A stretch of 33,461 nt of DNA from Runella sp. (GCA_023254175.1 JALQYJ010000016.1:1-33461), one strand, 5' to 3'. Counted from the first letter of the stretch, positions 16,571 through 26,240 are shown. Notes: generated by a model from the sequence alone, not told the origin. Numbers and translations: made by a program.

Positions 16571-16603
16571 AAACCTGTAAGGTTTCAAAAACCTTACAGG
16601 TTT
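16571..16603. repeat. Perfect 15-bp palindromic repeat (GTTT-loop-AAAC family)
   Basis: Arms 16571-16585 (AAACCTGTAAGGTTT) and 16589-16603 (AAACCTTACAGGTTT) are exact reverse complements with a CAA loop. ATGCGACGA follows. A second 15-bp palindrome of the same layout lies at 26241-26273, and it too is followed within a few bases by ATGCGACGA. This points to a dispersed palindromic element rather than a simple terminator, since no T-run extends beyond the stem. Confidence 0.75.
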
Positions 16604-16614
16604 ATGCGACGAAT

Positions 16615-17517
16615 ATGAAAAATAACACCCATTTCTACCAGTTTTTAGTGGCATTTGTGTTGGTAGGTAGCGTGTCTTTTGCCCAAACAAAAATCACTGC
16701 GACTAAGTACAATTCAAAGGTTGATATTACGATTAATAATAACTTTTTCACGAGTTACATTTTTTCTCAGGACGAAAAATACCCCTTTTTCTTTCCCGTC
16801 AACGGCCCTTCAAATGCCAGTATAACGTCGATGCGAAATGGGAATTATCCGCATCATAGCTCCTTGTTTTTTGGGTGCGATCGAGTCAATGAGGGTAATT
16901 ATTGGCAAGAAGGTTTGGAGAAAGGGCAAATTATCGCCCTTCGCACCGACATCGTGCAATCGGGTGGAGAAAAAGTAGTGATTGAAAATGAATGTATTTG
17001 GCGTCGTCCCAATGCCAATGCGCCCGTAAAAGACTTTCGTATAATTACCATTACTGCTCCCTCGAAAGATTTGTACCAAATTGATTTCGATGTGACGATG
17101 GAAATGCTAATGGATGTAACGATTTTGAAAACCAATCACTCGCTCTTTAGCGGGAGAATGGATCCAGATTTGGCCGTCATCAATGGTGGAACCATGGTAA
17201 ACGCCGAAGGTAATATGGGTGAAAAGGGCACATTTGGCGTGAAATCACCGTGGATTGATTGCTCGGGCAAACGCGGTGATAAAGTGGAAGGAATGACTAT
17301 CATGCAGCATCCTTCAAACCCTTGGTATCCGTCACCGTGGTTTACGCGTGACTACGGTTTCTTTTCTCCAACGCCCATGTATTGGCCGCAAGACGATAAA
17401 GCGACGGTGTTGAAAAAAGGCGATAAGTTAGCGTTACGTTACCGCGTTTTGGTACATGCTGGCGACCACAAAGCCGTCAACGTCGCTCAGTTATTTGAAA
17501 AATATAAAAGTGAATAA
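16615..17517 (+). CDS. PmoA-like (DUF6807) secreted protein
   Basis: A 300-residue protein with a signal peptide (MKNNTHFYQFLVAFVLVGSVSFAQ). The body has the pattern I associate with the 'PmoA family'/DUF6807 proteins: YPFFFPVNGP, NYPHHSSLFFGCDRVNEGNYW, WIDCSGKRGDKVEGMTIMQHPSNPWYPSPWFTRDYGFFSP. The family name derives from a misleading methane-oxygenase label; it has no membrane helices and no relation to methane oxidation is expected. Such genes commonly sit beside Gfo/Idh oxidoreductases in sugar-use loci of Bacteroidota and Planctomycetota. The reaction is unknown to me. It is 6 nt upstream of the mannonate dehydratase gene, so the two are probably co-translated. Confidence 0.8.
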   Translation: MKNNTHFYQFLVAFVLVGSVSFAQTKITATKYNSKVDITINNNFFTSYIFSQDEKYPFFFPVNGPSNASITSMRNGNYPHHSSLFFGCDRVNEGNYWQEGLEKGQIIALRTDIVQSGGEKVVIENECIWRRPNANAPVKDFRIITITAPSKDLYQIDFDVTMEMLMDVTILKTNHSLFSGRMDPDLAVINGGTMVNAEGNMGEKGTFGVKSPWIDCSGKRGDKVEGMTIMQHPSNPWYPSPWFTRDYGFFSPTPMYWPQDDKATVLKKGDKLALRYRVLVHAGDHKAVNVAQLFEKYKSE

Positions 17518-17523
17518 TTAGAA

Positions 17524-18750
17524 ATGGCATTTATTCAAACTATGCGTTGGTTTGGCCCCAACGACCCCGTTTCGTTGATGGATATTCGTCAGGCAGGGTG
17601 TACGGGCGTAGTGTCGGCGCTTCACCAAATCCCCGTCGGAGAAGTGTGGAGTGTCGAGGAAATCAAGCAACGCATTCAACTCATCGAAGCAGATAATCAT
17701 CGTTATACCCGCCTTACGTGGGATGTAGTAGAAAGTTTACCTGTTCACGAAGACATTAAAAAAGGACTTCCTAGCCGCGAAAAATACATCGAAAACTACA
17801 AAATTTCGCTGCGTAATTTGGCTGCTTGCGGCATCAAAACGATTTGTTATAACTTCATGCCCGTGCTTGACTGGTCGCGAACCAATTTGAATTATCAGAT
17901 GCCCGATGGTTCACTGGCGTTGCGTTTTGTGTGGGAAGATTTTGCGGTTTTTGATTTATGTATTCTAAAACGACCCAATGCCGAAGCCGATTATTCGGAA
18001 GAAATTCAGGCCAAAGCCCGCGCTAAATTTGCGCAAATGAGCCACGAAGAAGTCGCTATACTGCAAAATACGGTCTTGTTGGGCTTGCCAGGCTCGAACG
18101 AGGCTTTTGAACTAGCTACTTTTCAAGGGTTGTTAAATAATTATAAGCATATAGGAGACAGAGAGTTACGCCAGAATCTTTACTATTTTATTCAGCAGGT
18201 AGGCCCCGTAGCGCAGGAAGTAGGTGTCAATCTTTGTATTCACCCCGATGACCCCCCGATGCCGCTGCTGGGCTTGCCGCGTGTAGTAAGCACCGAAAGT
18301 GATTTAGAACAACTGATGGCAGCCTGCGATGTACGTGCCAATGGGATTACGTTTTGTACAGGCTCGTTGGGAGTACGCGCCGACAACGACCTAGCAGGAA
18401 TCGCTGAACGCTTTGGAAACCGAATCCATTTTATTCATTTGCGAGCAACGAAACGAGAAGAATCGACTGATAATCAGTTGGTTTTTCACGAAGCTGACCA
18501 TCTTATGGGCGACGTGGATATGTACGCGGTAGTGAAAGCATTAGTGCTGGAAAGCAAAAAAAGGAGCGAGGTAGGTTTAGAGGATACTCAGATTCCGATG
18601 CGCCCCGACCACGGCCATCAGATGTTGGATGATTTGAATAAAACAGGTAAACATAAATCGTACCCTGGGTATTCGGCAATTGGCCGATTGAGGGGATTAG
18701 CAGAATTAAGAGGCTTGGAAATGGCTATTGAGAAAGGGCTTATGCTTTAA
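17524..18750 (+). CDS. uxuA: D-mannonate dehydratase (EC 4.2.1.8)
   Basis: A 408-residue cytoplasmic TIM-barrel enzyme without signal peptide. The start [34 protein letters not shown] is typical of UxuA. Likely metal and active-site segments are CIHPDDPP (His240), [14 protein letters not shown] (Cys278), [12 protein letters not shown] and MRPDHGHQM (His363). Known: UxuA dehydrates D-mannonate to 2-keto-3-deoxygluconate in hexuronate catabolism. Length matches the family (about 390-410). Neighbours fit: GH67 alpha-glucuronidase downstream would supply glucuronate, and the SDR gene could supply the D-fructuronate to mannonate step. Uronate isomerase (uxaC) is not in the window. Confidence 0.95.
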   Translation: MAFIQTMRWFGPNDPVSLMDIRQAGCTGVVSALHQIPVGEVWSVEEIKQRIQLIEADNHRYTRLTWDVVESLPVHEDIKKGLPSREKYIENYKISLRNLAACGIKTICYNFMPVLDWSRTNLNYQMPDGSLALRFVWEDFAVFDLCILKRPNAEADYSEEIQAKARAKFAQMSHEEVAILQNTVLLGLPGSNEAFELATFQGLLNNYKHIGDRELRQNLYYFIQQVGPVAQEVGVNLCIHPDDPPMPLLGLPRVVSTESDLEQLMAACDVRANGITFCTGSLGVRADNDLAGIAERFGNRIHFIHLRATKREESTDNQLVFHEADHLMGDVDMYAVVKALVLESKKRSEVGLEDTQIPMRPDHGHQMLDDLNKTGKHKSYPGYSAIGRLRGLAELRGLEMAIEKGLML

Positions 18751-18879
18751 ATTATTTTCAGATTTAGTCCATTTTTAACTATTCCCCGCTGATTTACACC
18801 GATTGAAAGCCGCAGAGAAACGTTGATTGTGCTTTAATCTGTGGTTTGCTGCTGGTAAAAACTAGGTAACTGTTTACTT

Positions 18880-20982
18880 ATGAAAAAATATTTGTTCTTA
18901 ATTCTCCTGTTACTTTCGGTATGCGCCTTTGCCGACGATGGCTCTCGCCTTTGGCTCAAATATGACCTTTTGTCCGATGCCCAACAGCGCGAAACTTATA
19001 CCAAAGCGACGCAGTTTGTGGCGGCTAATTCTTTGCACCCGACCATCAAAGTAGCGGTTCAGGAACTGGAAATGGGCTTAAAAGGGTTGTTGGGAAAAGC
19101 ACCTGCTCTTCTACAAACCGCTACTACTAAATCGGGCGGAATTATCTTGAACGTTGCCCCCAATTCCCCTTCCAATTTACCCTTAGATGGCTTTGAATTG
19201 TTTTCCGAAAAAGGAAATGTCGTCATTTCGTCCAAATCAGAAGCGGGTGTGTTATACGGTGTGTTTGAGCTACTTCGTCACTTACAAACGGGGAAATCAT
19301 TGACAAACCTTTCGGTCAAAAGCAGTCCGAAAATCAAATTGCGGATGCTGAATCACTGGGACAATGCCAACGGAACCGTTGAAAGAGGCTACGCAGGTTC
19401 GTCGATGTGGAAGTGGAACGAACTCCCGTTTCGAATTGACCCTCGCTACATTACCTATGCCCGCGCTAATGCTTCGTTGGGGATTAATGCGACATCCATC
19501 AACAACGTCAATGCAAGTTCACGCTTTTTGACTGAAGAATACCTTGAAAAAATCAAAGCCGTTGCTGACGTACTTCGTCCTTACGGTATCAAAGTATTTA
19601 TTTCGGTCAACTTCCGTTCACCTCGTACCTTGGGAGGGCTTAAAACCTCTGACCCCCTCGACCCCGAAGTGCGAAAATGGTGGAATGAGAAAACCAAAGA
19701 CATTCACCGATATATCCCTGATTTTGGAGGGTATTTGGTCAAAGCCAATTCCGAAGGAGAGCCTGGGCCGCAGGACTACGGGCGTACCCATGCCGACGGG
19801 GCCAATATGCTGGCCGAAGCCATGCGACCATTTAGCGGCATTGTTATTTGGAGGGCGTTTGTTTACAATGCTGACCCTAAGGGCGATCGTTTCAAGGAAG
19901 GTTATGCCCAATTTAAGCCGTTGGATGGGACATTTGACCCCAAAGTGATTGTTCAAGTAAAAAACGGCCCCATTGATTTCATGCCGCGCGAGCCTTTCCA
20001 TCCGATGTTTGGGGCTTTTCCAAAAACAACCTTGGGCATTGAGTTTCAGATTACGCAGGAATATTTGGGTCAGTCAACGCACCTTACTTATCTCGCCCCG
20101 ATGTTTAAAGAATGTTTGGATACGGATACCTACGCGAAAGGAAAAAGTACGACTGTTGCTAAAATTGTGGATGGAAGTGCTGAAAATCATTCACTTTCGC
20201 TCATGGCTGGGGTTGCCAACACAGGTTCGGACGTTAACTGGTGCGGTCATCCGTTCAACCAAAGCAATTGGTACGCCTTTGGCCGTTTGGCTTGGGATTA
20301 CACATTGTCGTCGGAACAAATTGCGACAGAATGGACGCGCATGACGTTGACCCAAAAGCCACAATCAATGCAGAAAATTACGGATATCATGCTCAAGTCA
20401 CACCCGATATACGTGAGTTATACTTATCCGTTGGGAACGTCGCACATGATGGGAGAGGGGCATCATTACGGGCCAGAACCGTGGCTTACCAAAGCCGCTC
20501 GCCCCGATTGGACGTCCATTTATTATCATCGGGCTGATTCGGTGGGTTTGGGTTTTGACCGAACAGGTAAAGTGAGCAATGCTCTTCAATTATATAGTCC
20601 TGAGGTTCAACAACTTTGGGGGAATCCCGAAAAATGTCCGCTCGACTACTTACTTTGGTTTCATCACGTACCTTGGACTCAAAAACTAAGCACTGGGCGT
20701 ACCCTTTGGGATGAACTTTGCCACCGTTATTACGATGGGGTTGGAAAAGTAGTAAAGCTGCAATCAGCTTGGGAAAGTGTGAAGTCAGACATTGATAAAG
20801 AGACGTTTGAGGACGTGAAAGGGCGCCTGAAGATTCAAGAAAAAGAGGCGCTGTGGTGGCGTGATGCTTGCGTGTTGTATTTTGGTGAATTTTCAAAACT
20901 ACCGATTCCCAAACCGCTTGTGCCTCCTATCCGAACCTTAGAGGACGTCAAAAAGCTGACGGAGATTTATCATTTACGATAA
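18880..20982 (+). CDS. aguA: GH67 alpha-glucuronidase
   Basis: A 700-residue protein with a signal peptide (MKKYLFLILLLLSVCAFA). Residues about 20-140 are the N-terminal alpha/beta domain, about 140-470 the TIM barrel, and the rest the helical C-terminal domain. Catalytic candidates by motif are Glu292 in VKANSEGEPGP, Asp366 in NGPIDFMPREP and Glu394 in IEFQITQEYLGQ, which line up with the Glu/Asp/Glu trio of Cellvibrio GlcA67A. Known: GH67 enzymes remove (4-O-methyl)-D-glucuronic acid from the non-reducing end of short xylo-oligosaccharides, in the periplasm or cytoplasm depending on the organism; the signal here points to the periplasm. A 129-nt gap separates it from uxuA. Confidence 0.96.
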   Translation: MKKYLFLILLLLSVCAFADDGSRLWLKYDLLSDAQQRETYTKATQFVAANSLHPTIKVAVQELEMGLKGLLGKAPALLQTATTKSGGIILNVAPNSPSNLPLDGFELFSEKGNVVISSKSEAGVLYGVFELLRHLQTGKSLTNLSVKSSPKIKLRMLNHWDNANGTVERGYAGSSMWKWNELPFRIDPRYITYARANASLGINATSINNVNASSRFLTEEYLEKIKAVADVLRPYGIKVFISVNFRSPRTLGGLKTSDPLDPEVRKWWNEKTKDIHRYIPDFGGYLVKANSEGEPGPQDYGRTHADGANMLAEAMRPFSGIVIWRAFVYNADPKGDRFKEGYAQFKPLDGTFDPKVIVQVKNGPIDFMPREPFHPMFGAFPKTTLGIEFQITQEYLGQSTHLTYLAPMFKECLDTDTYAKGKSTTVAKIVDGSAENHSLSLMAGVANTGSDVNWCGHPFNQSNWYAFGRLAWDYTLSSEQIATEWTRMTLTQKPQSMQKITDIMLKSHPIYVSYTYPLGTSHMMGEGHHYGPEPWLTKAARPDWTSIYYHRADSVGLGFDRTGKVSNALQLYSPEVQQLWGNPEKCPLDYLLWFHHVPWTQKLSTGRTLWDELCHRYYDGVGKVVKLQSAWESVKSDIDKETFEDVKGRLKIQEKEALWWRDACVLYFGEFSKLPIPKPLVPPIRTLEDVKKLTEIYHLR

Positions 20983-21005
20983 AGTGTTTGTTCGTAAAAT
21001 TTTTA
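20973..21005 (+). terminator. Weak hairpin at the end of the GH67 gene
   Basis: TTTACGA (20973-20979) pairs with TCGTAAA (20992-20998) across the stop codon, with a 12-nt loop and ATTTTTA after it. The stem is AT-rich and short, so it could give partial termination or mRNA end protection inside the block rather than full termination. Confidence 0.35.
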
Positions 21006-21046
21006 TCCTACAGATGTAAAACCGAATCCAAAAAATTACCAAATAA

Positions 21047-21805
21047 ATGAATCCGATTTTTTCATTAGAGGGCAAAATCGCCCTCATTACTGGCGGTGGT
21101 AGTGGCATTGGCAACGCCATCGCAAAATGTATGATTGCCGCAGGAGGAACCGTCGTGATAACTGGCCGCCGCGAAACCCCACTGCAAGAAGCCGTGGCAG
21201 AATTGGGTGAGAAAGCGCATTATGTTGTAAACGATGTTACTGATTTATCGCAATTAGAGGCGTTGGTTGAGCACATCGAAACCACGATTGGCTCCATTGA
21301 TGTGTTGGTCAACAACGCAGGTATCAACATGAAAAAACCTGCCTTGGAGGTTTCAGACGAAGATTTTTACCGAATCATTCATACTAATTTAAGTGCTGTA
21401 TTTTCCCTCACTCGGGCTTGTGCAAAACGCATGGTGGCGCGTCAAAGTGGGTCTATTTTGATGATTTCTTCCATGGCTGCCTATTACGGCATCGACCGCG
21501 TGGTGGCGTATGGGGCTTCCAAATCGGGGGTGGAGGGAATGGTGCAGGTGCTTACTTCTGAATTTGCTAAGTTCAACGTTCGTGTTAATGCCATTGCCCC
21601 TGGCTTTATCGAAACCGCCATGATGAAAACCGCCATGAGCAGCGACCCCGACCGTATGAACAAAGCCCTCGACCGTACTCCAATGGGTTATTTTGGTAAG
21701 CCCGAAGACATTGGCTGGGCGGCAGTGTATTTGTCATCCGAAGCAGCCAAGTACGTGACTGGCGTCTCATTGCCCGTGGACGGAGGTAATTCGATTGGTT
21801 TTTAG
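21047..21805 (+). CDS. SDR-family oxidoreductase, candidate D-mannonate oxidoreductase (fructuronate reductase) or KduD-like enzyme
   Basis: A 252-residue classical short-chain dehydrogenase: nucleotide-binding TGGGSGIG near residues 15-22, NNAG in VLVNNAGINMKKP, catalytic Ser142, Tyr155 and Lys159 (YGASK), and the C-terminal VDGGNSIGF typical of the gluconate-5-dehydrogenase/KduD/mannonate group. No signal peptide, so it is cytoplasmic. Known: UxuB-type fructuronate reductase is a long-chain dehydrogenase in E. coli, but other bacteria use SDR enzymes for the same step. With uxuA and GH67 adjacent, that role is the best inference. Reduction of 2-keto-3-deoxy intermediates or 3-keto sugars are alternatives. 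Confidence 0.9.
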   Translation: MNPIFSLEGKIALITGGGSGIGNAIAKCMIAAGGTVVITGRRETPLQEAVAELGEKAHYVVNDVTDLSQLEALVEHIETTIGSIDVLVNNAGINMKKPALEVSDEDFYRIIHTNLSAVFSLTRACAKRMVARQSGSILMISSMAAYYGIDRVVAYGASKSGVEGMVQVLTSEFAKFNVRVNAIAPGFIETAMMKTAMSSDPDRMNKALDRTPMGYFGKPEDIGWAAVYLSSEAAKYVTGVSLPVDGGNSIGF

Positions 21806-21877
21806 GAACTTGCGCACTTCTGGTACGAAAAATGCGTTTAGGTGGGTAAAGTCACTTTTACAACCATTTACGATCTC

Positions 21878-23155
21878 ATGAGAATTGGATTATTACTATC
21901 GGTTTTGTTACTGTGGTCACAAACCCTTTTGGCACAGGCTACGGTAGCGGCTGCGGCAAAAGATTCGTTGGATATTTTTAAAGAAGGAGCGCCCGCTTCG
22001 GTCTTGGAGGCGTACAACGCGCTCTGGAATGATGCCGCTCACAAGTCATTTTGGAACGAGTTTCAGCAGAAATTTGCGGCAGATTTTGATACCAAAAAAC
22101 AGTATGAATTACTTTTTTCTCAGAACATTGACGTACGAGAAATTGACCTTTTCAACCAACGCCGCAAGCAGCAAGATTTCCTAAAAAACTACCCTGATGT
22201 AGCCAAACTTTCGGAGCCGTTTAAGCGCTACGTCGAAAACACAATTCGATGGAACTACTGGTATTGGGTGCTCAACCACGCCGTGTCACGTAGCAATGCC
22301 GATACTAAAAACTTGAAAATGTCGTCGTTGCCCGTCGTCATGACCGAAGCATTGGACCCTAAAAAAATCGCGAACGAAGAAGCCTTCTTAACGGCATCGT
22401 ACCGTGATTTTTTGGTGGTTTTTGTGACCTATTTCAACTCGCGTGACCATGCCTTTAACAAATACACCGATATGGGGGCGGCCATGAACGACAAGGCGGC
22501 TTTTGCCAAGAAATACCTTGCAGGCTCGCAGGCATTGCCGTATTATTTGTGCCGACTTTTGCACGAAACCTGTGCCAATACGCCCAAAGATGCCGTGATG
22601 AGTACGTTGGATTTGTTGAAAATTGTGTCCCAATCGGAAAAATACACCCGGTTGGCGACTGAGAAATGCAACGAGGTTCTTACTCGCAAAGAGGAAAAGA
22701 AACCTGCCGAAGTGGCTTCAAAGGCAGCTAGAGAAGACGAACTCATCCTGCAAAATGCCGAAGGGAAAACGTTTCGTTTGTCGGACTTCAAAGGAAAGGT
22801 CGTTTATCTTGATTTTTGGGCGAGTTGGTGCGGACCGTGTCGTGCCGAATTTCCTCATTCAAAAGCTATGCAGGAGAAGTTGACCGATAAACAAAAAAAG
22901 AAGATCGTATTTCTTTATGCCTCCATTGACGAAAAAGAAGAGGCTTGGAAAAAAGCGTTGGAACAACTTCAGCTACAGGGTGAAAATGGTCACATAAAAC
23001 CTGCTGACAACGCTGCTATTTTGCGTAAATTGATGGTAACGAGCATTCCTCGTTACGTGATTATTGATAAAAATAGTAAAATCATTGCGCCTGACGCGCC
23101 CCGCCCTAGCTCGCCTGATACGCTGAATGAATTATTGAAACTGATTGACAACTAA
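21878..23155 (+). CDS. TlpA-like thioredoxin-fold protein with large N-terminal domain
   Basis: The ATG at 21878 (a GTG 36 nt upstream is less likely) gives 425 residues starting with a signal peptide ([20 protein letters not shown]). Residues about 30-270 are a helical, charged domain of unknown type. Residues about 285-425 form a thioredoxin fold with [18 protein letters not shown] (Cys318, Cys321) and the cis-proline region [11 protein letters not shown]. Known: TlpA/ResA-like proteins reduce disulfides or serve cytochrome maturation in the periplasm, and Bacteroidota carry many N-terminally extended versions. Its place among xylan genes suggests co-regulation, perhaps protecting cysteine-containing exported enzymes, but that is speculative. 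It lies 17 nt upstream of the GH43 gene. Confidence 0.85.
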   Translation: MRIGLLLSVLLLWSQTLLAQATVAAAAKDSLDIFKEGAPASVLEAYNALWNDAAHKSFWNEFQQKFAADFDTKKQYELLFSQNIDVREIDLFNQRRKQQDFLKNYPDVAKLSEPFKRYVENTIRWNYWYWVLNHAVSRSNADTKNLKMSSLPVVMTEALDPKKIANEEAFLTASYRDFLVVFVTYFNSRDHAFNKYTDMGAAMNDKAAFAKKYLAGSQALPYYLCRLLHETCANTPKDAVMSTLDLLKIVSQSEKYTRLATEKCNEVLTRKEEKKPAEVASKAAREDELILQNAEGKTFRLSDFKGKVVYLDFWASWCGPCRAEFPHSKAMQEKLTDKQKKKIVFLYASIDEKEEAWKKALEQLQLQGENGHIKPADNAAILRKLMVTSIPRYVIIDKNSKIIAPDAPRPSSPDTLNELLKLIDN

Positions 23156-23172
23156 CCCACTTTATACAACTA

Positions 23173-24207
23173 ATGCAACTCAAGTATGTTGGCATTTCGC
23201 TGCTTTTGGCAGCAGCTTTGACAGGACAAGCGCAGAAAAAAACGCCGATTTCGCAACCTTTGGTATCTCATTTATTTACGGCAGACCCTTCTGCTCACGT
23301 TTTTAAAGGTAAAATTTATATTTACCCATCGCACGATATTGAATCTGATACCAAACGCGACGACGACGGTGGGCATTTTGACATGAAAGACTACCATGTT
23401 TTCTCTATGGATGCCATCGACGGCAAGGTGACAGACCATGGCGTGGCACTTGATATAAAAGACGTTCCGTGGGTGAGTCGTCAGTTTTGGGCGCCTGATG
23501 TTGAGTTTAAAAACGGGACGTATTACCTTTATTTTCCTGCCAAAGACAAAGAAGATATTTTCCGAATCGGCGTAGCTACGAGCAAAAAACCAGAAGGGCC
23601 TTTTGTGGCAGAAAAAGAGCCAATCAAGGGCAGTTATAGTATCGACCCGTCGATTTTTAAGGACACTGACAGGAACTATTACCTCTATTTTGGCGGAATT
23701 TGGGGTGGACAGCTGCAACGTTGGAAAGGAAATACGTATTTGGGAAAAATGGATTATCCCAAAAAAGGTGAGACGGCCTTGCTGCCACGGGTAGCGAAAT
23801 TATCGGCTGACATGAAAAGCTTTGCTGAGGAGGTAAAAGAGGTGAAAATTTTGGACGAAAACGGCAAACTGCTTATGGAAGATGATAAAGAGAAACGTTT
23901 TTTTGAGGCAGCTTGGGTACACAAGTACAACGGTAAATACTATTTCTCGTATTCTACGGGCGATACGCACAACATTGCGTATGCCGTCGGGGATAATCCT
24001 TATGGCCCTTTTACGTACAAGGGAATTGTCCTAAAACCCGTGCAAGGCTGGACAAATCACCATTCGATTGTAGAATTTAAAGGAAAGTGGTACCTGTTTT
24101 ATCACGACGTGCAACTTACGGGAAAAACGCACCTTCGTAACATCAAAGTCACTGAATTAAAGCATAATTCGGATGGCTCTATTCAGACGATTGAACCCTA
24201 CAAATAA
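23173..24207 (+). CDS. GH43-family glycoside hydrolase (beta-xylosidase/alpha-L-arabinofuranosidase type)
   Basis: A 344-residue protein with a signal peptide (MQLKYVGISLLLAAALTGQAQ). It is a single five-bladed beta-propeller without an extra C-terminal module. The three acidic residues of GH43 are visible: Asp38 in FTADPSAHVF (base), Asp158 in YSIDPSIFKDTD (pKa modulator) and Glu245 in FFEAAWVHKY (acid). WAPDVEFKNGTYYLYFPA is also typical. Known: GH43 inverts and releases xylose or arabinose from xylan and arabinoxylan fragments. The neighbouring GH67 and esterases favour a xylan-oligosaccharide substrate. Exact specificity needs subfamily assignment. Confidence 0.93.
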   Translation: MQLKYVGISLLLAAALTGQAQKKTPISQPLVSHLFTADPSAHVFKGKIYIYPSHDIESDTKRDDDGGHFDMKDYHVFSMDAIDGKVTDHGVALDIKDVPWVSRQFWAPDVEFKNGTYYLYFPAKDKEDIFRIGVATSKKPEGPFVAEKEPIKGSYSIDPSIFKDTDRNYYLYFGGIWGGQLQRWKGNTYLGKMDYPKKGETALLPRVAKLSADMKSFAEEVKEVKILDENGKLLMEDDKEKRFFEAAWVHKYNGKYYFSYSTGDTHNIAYAVGDNPYGPFTYKGIVLKPVQGWTNHHSIVEFKGKWYLFYHDVQLTGKTHLRNIKVTELKHNSDGSIQTIEPYK

Positions 24208-24288
24208 CCTTGCTTTTGTTTCTTTAACCTATCGTCAACGGCCTTTTGAAAGTCGTCAACTTGCGGGGGCTATTGTATATTTCAACTC

Positions 24289-26232
24289 ATGAGGATTTTA
24301 AAAATCGTCCTTGGAATTTTGCTATTGAGCCATGCCCTGTGTGTGGCTCAACTTCGTTTGCCGTGCCTCATTAGCGACGGCATGGTGCTTCAGCGTGACC
24401 AATCGCTGCGGCTGTGGGGCTGGGCTTCACCCCAAGAAAAAGTAAGTCTATTGTTTAAAAGTAAACAGTACAAAACCCAAGCCGATTCCACGGGCAAGTG
24501 GCAAATTAAGCTGCCCGCCCAACCCGCAGGAGGCCCTTTTGAGTTGCTTTTTCGGGGAAAAACTGAGGTAAAGGTCAGCAATGTACTTTTTGGCGATGTT
24601 TGGATTTGTGCGGGGCAGTCGAACATGGTGATACCGATGGAACGCGTAAAGGAAAAATACCCCGAAGACATTATGTCGGCCAATTATCACGAAATTCGAT
24701 TGTTTTTTGTCCCTACTTTGACGGATTTGCAAAAAAAACGAGACGATTTTCAGTCGGGAAGCTGGAAAGTAGCCAATTCCAAAGATGTGCTTCAATTTTC
24801 AGCCGTTGCGTATTTTTTTGCAAAAAATTTATACGAAAAATACCACGTTCCTATTGGCCTGATAAACTCCAGCGTAGGCGGAACGCCCATCGAAGCGTGG
24901 ATTGGTGAGGAGGGGCTGGCCAAATTTCCAGAGTTGACTGCCACTTTACAGAAAAACAAAGACAGCCTTTACATAAAGGCATTGCTGAGACAAATAGCAG
25001 CAGTGGCCAGTACCCCCCGAAAATCGCAAGATAAAGGTATGAGCGAAACGGTTCCTTGGCATTCAGCAGACTACATTCCGAAAGGATGGCGGCGAATGAA
25101 CGTACCTGGTTATTGGGAAGACCAAGGCGTCAAAGACCTGAACGGCGTGGTGTGGTATCGCAAAGAAATCGACGTCCCTGCTTCCATGACAGGAGTGCCC
25201 GCTAAATTGTTTTTGGGTCGAATTGTGGATGCTGATATTGCCTACGTCAACGGCAAACAAGTGGGAAACATTACCTACCAATACCCGCCCCGCCGTTACG
25301 AAATTCCTGCGGGAGTGTTGAAGGAGGGTAAAAATATCCTCGTCGTGCGGGTGGTCAACCAAGTAGGGAAAGGAGGGTTTGTTCCTGATAAAAACTATTC
25401 ATTGGTAGCCAACAGTCAGGTGATTGATATTAAAGGGGATTGGTGGTGTAAAGTGGGCGAAGTTTTTCCTCCTGCTAAAGACAATGGGATTAATTTTTCG
25501 GCTCAAAACCAGCCTTCATCTTTATTCAACGCCATGATAGCGCCGCTGGTATCGACTGCTGCGAAAGGCTTTTTATGGTATCAAGGGGAATCTAATACTG
25601 GAAATCCTGAGCCTTATCGTGACTTACTTCCTGCCTTGGTGCAGGATTGGCGTAGCCGCTGGGGGCAGGGTGATTTACCTTTTTTGGGGGTACAATTGGC
25701 CAATTTTATGGAGGTTGATTATTTACCATCCGAAAGCCAATGGGCAGTGTTGCGCGAGGGGCAGTTAAAACTATTATCTGTTCCCAATACCGCTTTGGCC
25801 GTCACGATTGATCTCGGTGAATGGAATGATATTCACCCGTTGAACAAAAAAGACATTGGGTATCGCTTATCGTTAGCTGCCCAAAAACTAGCTTACGGTG
25901 ACCAAAATGTGGTGCATTCGGGGCCACTTTTGGCCTCAGCCACGGCTGAAAATGGCAAAATTCGATTGCGTTTTGATCAAACGGGTGGGGGGATTGTTTC
26001 CAAAGACGATGAAGAACTGCGCTGGTTTGCCGTTTCGGGAGCCGATAAAAAGTTTGTATGGGCGCAAGCACGCATTGAAGGTAAAAACGAAATTGTTGTT
26101 TGGAATGACACCGTTTCTGTACCTTTGTACGTGCGGTATGCCTGGTCTGATAATCCCGAAAATGTCAATTTTTACAACAAGGAAGGATTACCAGCGTCTC
26201 CCTTCCGAACGGACGAACCTGCAAAACGCTAA
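24289..26232 (+). CDS. SGNH acetylesterase of the sialate O-acetylesterase/CE20 type
   Basis: A 647-residue protein with a signal peptide (MRILKIVLGILLLSHALCVAQ). An N-terminal beta domain (about 22-100) precedes the SGNH hydrolase, whose Ser111 lies in WICAGQSNM and whose Asp514/His516 lie in EWNDIHPLNKKDIG. Between them, about residues 250-390, sits an inserted beta-sandwich of the GH2 sugar-binding type (GVWYRKEIDVPAS-like, YPPRRYEIPAGVLKEGKN). Known: the split SGNH domain with an inserted carbohydrate-binding-like module is the layout of CE20 xylo-oligosaccharide acetylesterases, while similar proteins are often labelled sialate O-acetylesterase. The xylan context makes removal of acetyl groups from xylo-oligosaccharides the better guess. 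Confidence 0.9.
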   Translation: MRILKIVLGILLLSHALCVAQLRLPCLISDGMVLQRDQSLRLWGWASPQEKVSLLFKSKQYKTQADSTGKWQIKLPAQPAGGPFELLFRGKTEVKVSNVLFGDVWICAGQSNMVIPMERVKEKYPEDIMSANYHEIRLFFVPTLTDLQKKRDDFQSGSWKVANSKDVLQFSAVAYFFAKNLYEKYHVPIGLINSSVGGTPIEAWIGEEGLAKFPELTATLQKNKDSLYIKALLRQIAAVASTPRKSQDKGMSETVPWHSADYIPKGWRRMNVPGYWEDQGVKDLNGVVWYRKEIDVPASMTGVPAKLFLGRIVDADIAYVNGKQVGNITYQYPPRRYEIPAGVLKEGKNILVVRVVNQVGKGGFVPDKNYSLVANSQVIDIKGDWWCKVGEVFPPAKDNGINFSAQNQPSSLFNAMIAPLVSTAAKGFLWYQGESNTGNPEPYRDLLPALVQDWRSRWGQGDLPFLGVQLANFMEVDYLPSESQWAVLREGQLKLLSVPNTALAVTIDLGEWNDIHPLNKKDIGYRLSLAAQKLAYGDQNVVHSGPLLASATAENGKIRLRFDQTGGGIVSKDDEELRWFAVSGADKKFVWAQARIEGKNEIVVWNDTVSVPLYVRYAWSDNPENVNFYNKEGLPASPFRTDEPAKR

Positions 26233-26240
26233 CGTGGGCT

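Noticed and set aside
16615-17517. Methane/ammonia monooxygenase subunit from the 'PmoA' family label
   Set aside because: The protein has a signal peptide and soluble beta-rich sequence without membrane helices; the label is a naming artefact.
18751-18879. Repeat-like text (GATTTACACCGATTG...AATCTGTGGTTT) between uxuA and GH67
   Set aside because: It resembles dispersed 'AATCTGTG' repeats seen in many genomes, but only one copy is present here and no clear structure forms, so it is not reported as an element.
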